Shown here piece by piece: positions 1 through 5,069 of a stretch of DNA of 9,692 bases (position 1 is its first letter; every line of letters starts with the position of its first letter). The notes under the pieces were generated by a model that saw only the letters and a program-made list of their open reading frames with translations, had not been told where the DNA came from and did not search any database. Location of the stretch: NCBI GenBank assembly GCA_937880545.1, contig CALFKA010000186.1, positions 1 through 9,692 on the forward strand, read 5' to 3'. Position numbers and translations under genes: made by a program. The DNA is from an uncultured Clostridia bacterium (lineage in GTDB: Bacteria > Bacillota > Clostridia > Peptostreptococcales > Acidaminobacteraceae).

Positions 1-114
1 CTGCGTGATAAGATGCATAGTGATCTAAAAGAAAATGATGTCTTCTTCAGCGTAGGCTGCGGAGACGTCAACCGGATCCATGATTTTGTCCGGTTTGATG
101 AGGAGGAAGCATGA
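1..114 (+). CDS. murC: C-terminal end of a probable UDP-N-acetylmuramate--L-alanine ligase (MurC), 5' truncated
   Basis: Only the last 37 codons are inside the window, in frame 1 and ending in TGA at 112-114. The visible tail contains DVFFSVGCGDVNRI followed by an acidic end. This resembles the extreme C-terminus of MurC proteins, where a GDV-(hydrophobic)-xGxGD(I/V) strand-turn closes the last ligase domain. MurC adds L-alanine to UDP-MurNAc in the cytoplasm during peptidoglycan synthesis. The stop overlaps the start of the next small gene by ATGA, so the two are probably translationally coupled. The call rests on about 15 informative residues; another Mur ligase, or an unrelated protein with a similar tail, is possible. 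No catalytic residue lies in the visible part. Confidence 0.5.
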   Translation: MRDKMHSDLKENDVFFSVGCGDVNRIHDFVRFDEEEA

Positions 115-275
115 AAAAGAAAATGGTCGCTCTGATCCTGAGTTTTCTATTGACTCTGGGACTTCTGAGTGTTGGCGGAATACTTCTGACGGATTATTTT
201 GAACCCAATGAAGTGGAATTCCACCAAGAGGAAATCATCCTCGAAAATGTGACCCTAGACGAGATTACACCGTAA
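111..275 (+). CDS. Small single-span membrane protein, 54 aa, function unknown
   Basis: The ATG at 111 lies inside the stop of the upstream gene (ATGA overlap), and a GAGGAGGAAGC ribosome binding site sits in the last codons of that gene, which supports the start. The product begins MKKK, followed by a hydrophobic helix over about residues 5-26 (VALILSFLLTLGLLSVGGIL) and then an acidic tail of about 28 residues rich in Glu and Asp. That predicts an N-in, C-out membrane anchor with an extracytoplasmic acidic tail, or an uncleaved signal anchor. There is no lipobox Cys. I do not recognise a family. Coupling to a probable cell-wall synthesis gene suggests co-expression with it, but does not show a cell-wall role. 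Terminator-like DNA follows 25 bases after the stop. Confidence 0.72.
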   Translation: MKKKMVALILSFLLTLGLLSVGGILLTDYFEPNEVEFHQEEIILENVTLDEITP

Positions 276-306
276 GTCGCTCTTTTGTGATGTTCTTATG
301 AGCGGC
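276..306 (+). promoter_or_regulatory. Possible competing (antiterminator-like) hairpin in the mgtE leader
   Basis: GTCGCTC (276-282) can pair over all seven positions, with one G-U wobble, with GAGCGGC (300-306) across a 17-base loop. The second arm is the 5' arm of the terminator at 301-335, so the two structures exclude each other. This geometry resembles an attenuator. It is much too short for an M-box riboswitch, and I see no M-box consensus. The function is inferred only. Confidence 0.3.
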
Positions 307-335
307 GCTCTCTCCTGAGTGAGAGCCCGCTTTTT
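301..335 (+). terminator. Intrinsic terminator between the small membrane gene and mgtE
   Basis: AGCGG (301-305) plus GCTCTC (307-312) pairs with GAGAGC (321-326) plus CCGCT (327-331), leaving one bulged C at 306 and an 8-base loop. Five T follow (331-335), then a further T-rich stretch. It would end the murC-small gene transcript. Only 29 bases separate it from the mgtE start, too few for a separate mgtE promoter, so mgtE must be reached by read-through or by a promoter upstream of this hairpin. Confidence 0.75.
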
Positions 336-364
336 ACTTTTGTCCTTTTAGAAAGGAAGGCGCC

Positions 365-1708
365 ATGGAAGATAAAATGAGAGAAATCCTCGAACTTTTC
401 GAGGCCAAGCGCTACAAAGCGATCCGCGAGGCGCTCTACGGAGTGGACGTCCCTCACATGATCGATATGATCGAAGAACTTAAAGACAACGACCGCGTCC
501 TCTTTTTCCGCCTGATCCCCAAGGATTCGGCGGCAGAAGTCTTCGCCGACCTTTCCGGTGAGAACCAACGCATCATTGTCTCGGCTATCAGCGATCCCGA
601 GATCCAGGATATTATGAACGAGCTCTACTTTGACGATAAGATTGACGTCTTAGAGGAACTTCCCGCCAACATGGTCGCCAAGATTTTAAAGGGTACTTCG
701 CACAGTGAACGTCAGCTGATCAACCAGTTCCTCAACTATCCGGTAGACTCTGCCGGAAGCATCATGACGATCGAGTATGTCTCCCTCTCAAGAGACATGA
801 CCGTCGGCCAGGCCCTCGATCACATCAAAGAAGTCGGTCTCACCCGCGAGACCATCTACACCTGCTATGTCGTCAGTCACACGAGGGTGCTAGAGGGCAT
901 TGTGTCTCTTCGTGAACTGGTGACCCAAGAGCACGATGTGCTCATTGAAGACATCATGGAAGAAGGCGTCGTCTTTGTCTCCACCTGGGATGACCAGGAG
1001 GATGTCGCCCGCCTCTTTAAAGACTATGACTTCATGGCTATGCCCGTCGTCGACGGAGAGCACCGTCTGACAGGTATCGTCACAGTCGACGACATCATCG
1101 ACGTCATCGAAGAAGAGAGCACTGAAGACTTCCAGAAGATGGCGGCTATGACACCGAGTGATACGCCTTACCTTGAGACCAGCTTCTGGATCCTTGCCAA
1201 GAACCGTATCACCTGGCTCATCATCCTCATGCTCACCGCCATGATCACCGGACAAATTATTACGGGTTTCAACCATGTGCTGGAGGCTTCCGTCATTCTC
1301 GTCTCCTTCATTCCGATGCTCATGGATACGGGAGGAAACGCCGGTAATCAGGCCTCTACGATGATCATCCGCGGAATCGCGCTCGGCGAAGTGGAGTTTA
1401 AAGATCTCTGGAATGTCGTCTCGAAAGAATTCCTTGTAGGTATTGTCGTCGCTGCCGTGATGGCAGGCGTCAACTTCCTGCGTATCCTCTTTCTGACTCC
1501 GGCTACTCTGGCCATCAATATCACCGTCACGATCACCCTGTTTATCACGGTCATCTTCGCCAAACTCGTCGGCTGCTCACTGCCACTATTAGCTTACAAA
1601 ATCAAGCTGGACCCCGCTATTATGGCCTCTCCCCTGATTACAACCATCGTTGACGCCTTAGCGCTTACTTTGTATTTCGTCATCGCGAAAGTGATGCTAA
1701 AGGTATAA
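365..1708 (+). CDS. mgtE: Magnesium transporter MgtE (CBS-domain Mg2+ channel/transporter)
   Basis: The 447-residue protein has the full MgtE layout. A helical N domain covers about residues 1-130, a CBS pair about 131-258 (first CBS opening with DSAGSIMTIEYVSL, second ending GIVTVDDIIDVIEEE), and a five-helix membrane domain about 275-447. Family signatures are PMLMDTGGNAGNQ (317-329) with IRGIALGEV after it, and Asp430 in TTIVDALAL of the last helix, which aligns with the pore Asp (D432) of the Thermus MgtE. MgtE admits Mg2+ across the cytoplasmic membrane; in the family the acidic N and CBS domains bind Mg2+ and close the pore when cytoplasmic Mg2+ is high. Length matches the family (about 450). 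A GGAAGG ribosome binding site (354-359) precedes the ATG. A terminator-like hairpin lies just upstream and a strong terminator follows, so it is probably expressed as one gene or by read-through. Confidence 0.96.
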   Translation: MEDKMREILELFEAKRYKAIREALYGVDVPHMIDMIEELKDNDRVLFFRLIPKDSAAEVFADLSGENQRIIVSAISDPEIQDIMNELYFDDKIDVLEELPANMVAKILKGTSHSERQLINQFLNYPVDSAGSIMTIEYVSLSRDMTVGQALDHIKEVGLTRETIYTCYVVSHTRVLEGIVSLRELVTQEHDVLIEDIMEEGVVFVSTWDDQEDVARLFKDYDFMAMPVVDGEHRLTGIVTVDDIIDVIEEESTEDFQKMAAMTPSDTPYLETSFWILAKNRITWLIILMLTAMITGQIITGFNHVLEASVILVSFIPMLMDTGGNAGNQASTMIIRGIALGEVEFKDLWNVVSKEFLVGIVVAAVMAGVNFLRILFLTPATLAINITVTITLFITVIFAKLVGCSLPLLAYKIKLDPAIMASPLITTIVDALALTLYFVIAKVMLKV

Positions 1709-1728
1709 TTCTTTTATACATAATACTG

Positions 1729-1754
1729 ACCCGGACTTGCATCCGGGTTTTTTT
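1729..1754 (+). terminator. Strong intrinsic terminator of mgtE
   Basis: ACCCGGA (1729-1735) pairs perfectly with TCCGGGT (1742-1748) around a 6-base loop and runs into seven T (1748-1754). It sits 20 bases after the mgtE stop. The T-tract is only on the plus strand, so it serves mgtE rather than the converging thioesterase gene, whose stop lies four bases beyond. Confidence 0.92.
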
Positions 1755-1757
1755 GTG

Positions 1758-2183
1758 TCAGTCTCTCTTCCTATGCACTTCTCGTGCTTGTGCTTCCAGT
1801 TGTTTCTCTTCTTCTGACAGATTCTCCAAGGTCAGTCCATGGGGGAAGGCTTTCCCCTCTCCGTCAACATTGACAAAAGAGATGAAACCATGGAGGATTT
1901 CCTCCTCTTCAAGAACCACCCTCACATGTGCCACAAGGCTCGACTTTCCGGCATAGGCAATGCGACTTTCAAAGCGCAGCGCCACGCCAAGTCTGACAGG
2001 CTTTGAAAACTTCATGCCATGCAGTTTCACACAGACAATATTTTCCGGTGGCAGGAAATATGCAGCGGCCAAGAGTCCCGACTCGATAAACCACTCGGCG
2101 CAGCGGCCGGCATAGAGTGTTCCATGGTGATTGAGGTCTTCATTTTTTATGAAGCGGTGCGTAATAATCGTCTTTTTGATCAA
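1758..2183 (-). CDS. Hotdog-fold acyl-CoA thioesterase family protein
   Basis: The 141-residue product has the hotdog thioesterase (4HBT/YciA-like) pattern. An N-terminal strand leads to NHHGTLYAGRCAEWFIESG (18-36), which is the loop and start of the long central helix. It is followed by the strand segments VCVKLHGMKFSKPVRLG and LRFESRIAYAGKSS. The family hydrolyses acyl-CoA to free acid and CoA in the cytoplasm. The catalytic Asp usual in the central helix of YciA-type enzymes aligns with Ile33 here, with Glu34 beside it and Glu30 one turn earlier, so the acid may be a Glu; the substrate cannot be read from sequence. The start is TTG, chosen because AGGGGAG and GAAGG lie just upstream (about 2187-2199) and the first Met codon after it comes only at residue 57. 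The charged C-terminal tail (EEEKQLEAQAREVHRKRD) is likely helical. It is a single-gene unit converging on mgtE. Confidence 0.85.
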   Translation of the reverse strand: MIKKTIITHRFIKNEDLNHHGTLYAGRCAEWFIESGLLAAAYFLPPENIVCVKLHGMKFSKPVRLGVALRFESRIAYAGKSSLVAHVRVVLEEEEILHGFISFVNVDGEGKAFPHGLTLENLSEEEKQLEAQAREVHRKRD

Positions 2184-2251
2184 GATCCTTCTCCCCTCTT
2201 TTGTAAAAGAACAGCCTGGTCTCAGCCTGACAAATGATACTGAGTGATGTC

Positions 2252-2260
2252 AATATACCA
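2252..2260 (-). promoter_or_regulatory. Candidate extended -10 promoter of the thioesterase gene
   Basis: On the minus strand this reads TGGTATATT, an extended -10 (TGn plus TATATT), about 69 bases before the TTG start. No good -35 lies 16-18 bases upstream. An 11-base palindrome (TCGGAGTCCGA, 2270-2280) occupies part of the -35 area and could be an operator. Both are pattern matches only. Confidence 0.3.
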
Positions 2261-2367
2261 CGTCATCGCTCGGAGTCCGACGGATAACGACCCGTCATCA
2301 AGACGATCAGTAGACCTTCGATATTGAGGTAAAAATAGCACAACAAGGGACAAAAGGAGGCTAAGCC

Positions 2368-2511
2368 TTGTTCAAAGTTCTGGGAATCATCAATATTCTC
2401 CTCATGATCATCCTGACGTCTCTTTATTGGCTGCTGGCTTTGAATAAGCACACCCTCAAACTACGCAGTTCCGGTTACTTTTCATTCCAGAAATTTCTCA
2501 GCCCAGTTTAA
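2368..2511 (+). CDS. Small single-span membrane protein, 47 aa, TTG start, function unknown
   Basis: A TTG at 2368 is preceded by AAAAGGAGG (2352-2360) with a 7-base spacer, one of the best ribosome binding sites in the window, and opens 47 codons ending TAA at 2509-2511. The product has a hydrophobic helix over about residues 4-25 (VLGIINILLMIILTSLYWLL), then a basic and aromatic tail (LNKHTLKLRSSGYFSFQKFL). The positive tail after the helix predicts N-out, C-in topology. I do not recognise a family. No long gene is lost on either strand by accepting it. It converges on the lipoprotein gene with 6 bases between stop codons and no terminator between them, so the two transcripts would overlap. 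No clear promoter is seen upstream. Confidence 0.68.
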   Translation: MFKVLGIINILLMIILTSLYWLLALNKHTLKLRSSGYFSFQKFLSPV

Positions 2512-2517
2512 AGACCA

Positions 2518-3198
2518 TCACATTCTGTCATAATCTTCCGGCAAAAGGAAGGCATCTTTGGGAACATTTTTCTGGGGATTCTCAATGACAAGTTGGATGG
2601 TAAAGTCGCCCTCATTGGACTCCATCCCGTACACTTTATTGCCGTCGAGATAAAAGCGTACTTTTTCTCCGCTCTCTTCATCCGTGAATTCCTCATAAGG
2701 CAAGTTTCTTCCGTTGATTTCACCGACGCCTTCACCGGTTTTTGGTTTCGGCTCGTAGTCAAGGATCAGCCCCTCACCAAATCCACTATCCATCCCCTCG
2801 CCCACTTTCATCTCCATGATGAGTTTATTTGCTTCATCGACAAGATACATGGTGCCATCTACTATCATGAACCGAATAGGAAAGACATCTCCGCCTTCTT
2901 CCACATTTGCCTGCATCGACATATTCTCACCCTCAACGGCGACGCTGCCGGTCATTTTATGGCTATCGTCTTCTGATTCTGTGATCATGATAAAGTCATA
3001 GCTGAAGCTTTCACCTCCCATAAGATCGGTGAAAAAGTTTTTTACGACATCCAAAGGCTTACCTGTTGCAGGATCGGTAGGACTTGTTCCCGGTGTTTGC
3101 GCAGTCTCCCCGGCTGTGGCGTTCTTGCCATCTGAGCCACAAGAAACCAGAGAAAGTACTAGAATAAGAGTCAGTATCAGAATGAAAAACTTCTTCAT
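2518..3198 (-). CDS. Secreted lipoprotein of unknown function, possibly LolA-like fold
   Basis: The 226-residue product starts MKKFFILILTL with a typical lipoprotein signal peptide ending LVSC-G (Cys20 is the predicted lipidated residue). A Gly/Thr/Pro/Asp-rich linker covers about residues 21-48. The mature part alternates short beta-type segments (FSYDFIMITES, HKMTGSVAVEGENMSM, FMIVDGTMYLVDEANKLIMEM, VRFYLDGNKVYGMES) and ends with VPKDAFLLPEDYDRM. This meander and the final 'LP-x-x-Y' tail recall LolA/LppX-type or DUF4412-like proteins that bind lipid-like ligands, but the resemblance is only general. It should be anchored on the outer face of the cytoplasmic membrane. The ATG is supported by GGAAAGGAG 8 bases upstream. 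It stands alone, with a candidate promoter near 3267-3275. It converges on the 47-residue gene at its 3' end without a visible terminator. Confidence 0.85.
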   Translation of the reverse strand: MKKFFILILTLILVLSLVSCGSDGKNATAGETAQTPGTSPTDPATGKPLDVVKNFFTDLMGGESFSYDFIMITESEDDSHKMTGSVAVEGENMSMQANVEEGGDVFPIRFMIVDGTMYLVDEANKLIMEMKVGEGMDSGFGEGLILDYEPKPKTGEGVGEINGRNLPYEEFTDEESGEKVRFYLDGNKVYGMESNEGDFTIQLVIENPQKNVPKDAFLLPEDYDRM

Positions 3199-3257
3199 TT
3201 ATGGTTCTCCTTTCCATCATCAGCAGGTGCCGGTTCTACCGTCTCTGCCGCAGAATA

Positions 3258-3275
3258 ATATACCCGAGTATATCA
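3258..3275 (-). promoter_or_regulatory. Candidate lipoprotein promoter overlapped by a palindrome
   Basis: The minus strand reads TGATATACT at 3275-3267, an extended -10 (TG, one base, TATACT) about 69 bases before the lipoprotein start. ATATAC (3258-3263) and GTATAT (3268-3273) form a perfect inverted repeat around four central bases and overlap this -10, as an operator would. No good -35 hexamer is found at normal spacing. Inference from pattern only. Confidence 0.35.
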
Positions 3276-3527
3276 CACCTTAAAAATGCCACCATTTGTC
3301 GGTCAAGAGCGATATTGGTTCTCACTATTAACTATATTTCTTTGTTATTACCCTAAAAAAATGAAAAGGAACATCCATTTATTTCTAAGCAGACAGATCG
3401 TCGGCGGCTTTGATAGGAAGCGATAGACAAGATCTGCTTTTCTAAAATCCACAGCGTGTGCATGCCTATGTGACACACTCTTTCATTACTAGGCGCTTCC
3501 TAGGCGGACGATACCTCTTTCCATAAT
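3276..3527. other. Non-coding stretch between the lipoprotein promoter and the aco terminator
   Basis: I see no credible gene here. A 21-codon plus-strand ATG frame at 3361 has no ribosome binding site. The left part (3290-3360) is A+T-rich with no clear promoter for rightward transcription. Seven A at 3355-3361 would be a U-tract on a minus-strand RNA, with a weak hairpin just before it (GGA/TCC plus AAAT/ATTT, 3359-3380). The right part contains the nested inverted repeat annotated separately. Confidence 0.5.
3397..3512. repeat. Nested inverted-repeat element, possible structured RNA
   Basis: Three nested pairs enclose each other. ATCGTC (3397-3402) pairs with GACGAT (3507-3512); TAGGAAGCG (3414-3422) pairs perfectly with CGCTTCCTA (3494-3502); GTGTG (3456-3460) pairs with CACAC (3474-3478), with CAT/ATG stacked inside it. 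Internal loops are 11 bases on one side and 4 on the other between the first two pairs. A direct repeat CTAGGCG occurs at 3489-3495 and 3500-3506. The shape fits a folded RNA or the end structure of a small element, but I match it to no known RNA family (6S, SRP, RNase P and tmRNA signatures are absent). If transcribed, the minus strand is favoured because a T-tract lies beyond its left end. Confidence 0.4.
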
Positions 3528-3596
3528 AAAAAAAACACACCGAGACGGTAGACTCAGCCCTTTTGTCCCTATCTGCACGTTACCACTCTACCTCGG
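3528..3596 (-). terminator. Probable terminator of the aco operon
   Basis: On the minus strand, CCGAG-GTAGA (3596-3587) pairs with TCTAC-CGT-CTCGG (3552-3540). That is ten base pairs with a three-base bulge, around a 34-base loop. Five intervening bases and eight T follow (3535-3528). It lies about 90 bases after the acoL stop. The loop is long, and an alternative shorter stem CTGAG/CTCGG uses the same 3' arm. The sequence between contains a T-box-like string, discussed under rejected items. Confidence 0.6.
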
Positions 3597-3599
3597 ACA

Positions 3600-3632
3600 A
3601 AGTGGAGGAAGATACCGGCTCCTCCCCCACTT
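3600..3632 (-). other. Compact hairpin in the 3' untranslated part of the aco transcript
   Basis: AAGTGG (3600-3605) pairs with CCACTT (3627-3632), and AGGA (3606-3609) with TCCT (3620-3623), leaving a CCC bulge on the plus-strand right arm and a 10-base loop. No T-tract follows on either strand, so it is not a terminator by itself. Lying between the acoL stop and the terminator, it could protect the mRNA 3' end; this role is inferred. Confidence 0.4.
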
Positions 3633-3687
3633 ACCTTTAAGAGAATTATCACTGTGGCGACTTGCGCTGTGATATGAAGACCTTCGA

Positions 3688-5061
3688 TTAAAGCGAGTGA
3701 ATCGCAGCCCCCTTGATACTCGCCGCTCCCTCCTTTAGACCCTCGCTTACAGTAGGATGCGGATGGATCGTGTCGATCAGCTCCTGTACAGTGCATTCCA
3801 GTTCCAGTGCCAAGGCCGCCTCTGCGATCATTTCCGTTGCATAAGGGCCGAAGATGTGGACACCCAAGAGTTCACCTGAGTCCTTTTCGGAAAGGATTTT
3901 GACAAAGGTATTGTCCCCTTGTCCGGCAATCAGTGTACGAGCGTTGTTGAAGAGAGGAAAAATTCCCACATCGACGCTTATGCCCATTTCTATTGCCTGT
4001 GGCTGTGTCAGACCGCACGAAGCTGCTTCCGGCTGCGAATACAGACAGGCTGGAATCTTACGATAGTCGATCGGGCGGATTCTTTTCTCCATGATGTGCT
4101 CTGCCGCTCGGATGCCCATCTCTTCGGCGGTATGTGCCAGCATGCTTTTACCTGTTATATCTCCTATGGCGTAGAGTCCCTCGATGTTGGTGCGCATAAA
4201 CCCATCGACTTTTACAAATTTTCCTTCCATGGCAACAGACACTTTTGCTTCACTTAGGACATCAGTGACGGGTCTTCTTCCGGTGGCGACCAGGACTTTT
4301 TCTGCCTCCACGCGCATCGGCTGTCCACCTTTTTCAAAAAGCACGCTGAGTTGTTCGCCGGCCTCTACACCTAGCACCTTAGCGCCGGTGTGAATCGCAA
4401 TGCCTCGAGCAGCAAGAACCATGGATAACATCTCTGAGATGTCAGGGTCCATCGGAGGCACGATGCGATCCATCATCTCTATGACGCTCACCTTTGTTCC
4501 CAGTGACTGAAAGAGAGAGGCAAACTCGGTCCCGATGACCCCTCCGCCGATGATCGCCAGTGACTCCGGAATCTCCCTTAGATCAAGCGCCTGTGTACTG
4601 TCGATCACCCCCTCCAGCTCCATGCCCGGCAGTGGCAGCACCACCGGTTCAGACCCGCACGCCAATACCACAGCATCAAAACTGTGTTCTTCGGCGTCTA
4701 TCTTTACCGTTTGTGCGTTTATCAGTTTGACGTCCTTGTGCAGGATGTCTACTTTCCCTTTTTCAAGCAGAAGCCCTACACCACGCACAAGTTGATCAAC
4801 CACCTCTTGCTTGTGCGCCTGCATGCGTGGAAAGTCGGGCGTTGCCTCGCCACTCAGATGGATCCCTACATTCGAGGCGTGCTTTAAGGCGTCCAACAGT
4901 TGTGCCGATTCCAACAGGGCTTTGGTGGGAATGCAGCCTTCATTTAGACAGGTTCCTCCTATCCGTCGTCGCTCAGCAAGCGTCACCTGTGCACCAAGCT
5001 GTGCTGCGCGGATGGCACACACATAGCCACCGATCCCTCCACCGATAATGAGAAGTTTCAT
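3688..5061 (-). CDS. acoL: Dihydrolipoamide dehydrogenase, E3 of the acetoin dehydrogenase complex
   Basis: The 457-residue flavoprotein reoxidises the dihydrolipoyl arm of AcoC and reduces NAD+. Visible signatures: FAD-binding GGGIGGYVCAIRAAQLG (7-23), redox disulfide GGTCLNEGCIPTK with Cys38 and Cys43, an NAD-binding GGGVIGTEFAS near residue 172, the second FAD motif YAIGDITG, and the C-terminal HPHPTVSE with His435 and Glu440 as the catalytic dyad from the partner subunit. Length is normal for the core family. It has no N-terminal lipoyl domain, a domain that some clostridial E3 proteins carry. The start is 8 bases after acoC, with an AGGTG site that overlaps the acoC stop and is weaker than the other sites in the operon. 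It is the last gene of the operon, followed by a hairpin and terminator. The E3 class is certain; assignment to acetoin comes from context. Confidence 0.95.
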   Translation of the reverse strand: MKLLIIGGGIGGYVCAIRAAQLGAQVTLAERRRIGGTCLNEGCIPTKALLESAQLLDALKHASNVGIHLSGEATPDFPRMQAHKQEVVDQLVRGVGLLLEKGKVDILHKDVKLINAQTVKIDAEEHSFDAVVLACGSEPVVLPLPGMELEGVIDSTQALDLREIPESLAIIGGGVIGTEFASLFQSLGTKVSVIEMMDRIVPPMDPDISEMLSMVLAARGIAIHTGAKVLGVEAGEQLSVLFEKGGQPMRVEAEKVLVATGRRPVTDVLSEAKVSVAMEGKFVKVDGFMRTNIEGLYAIGDITGKSMLAHTAEEMGIRAAEHIMEKRIRPIDYRKIPACLYSQPEAASCGLTQPQAIEMGISVDVGIFPLFNNARTLIAGQGDNTFVKILSEKDSGELLGVHIFGPYATEMIAEAALALELECTVQELIDTIHPHPTVSEGLKEGAASIKGAAIHSL

Positions 5062-5069
5062 GGCATCAC

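Noticed and set aside
111..364. M-box (ykoK) riboswitch in front of mgtE
   Set aside because: The non-coding leader is only 89 bases and none of the M-box consensus segments are present; the nearby hairpins are better described as a terminator with a competing stem.
3361..3426. 21-codon plus-strand ATG frame
   Set aside because: No ribosome binding site precedes the ATG and it overlaps the inverted-repeat element; the product has no recognisable feature.
3530..3690. T-box riboswitch downstream of acoL
   Set aside because: The T-box-like string pairs with the terminator's own 3' arm, so antiterminator and terminator would be the same helix. There is no room for stem I between acoL and the string, and the next gene is an unrelated lipoprotein more than 300 bases away.
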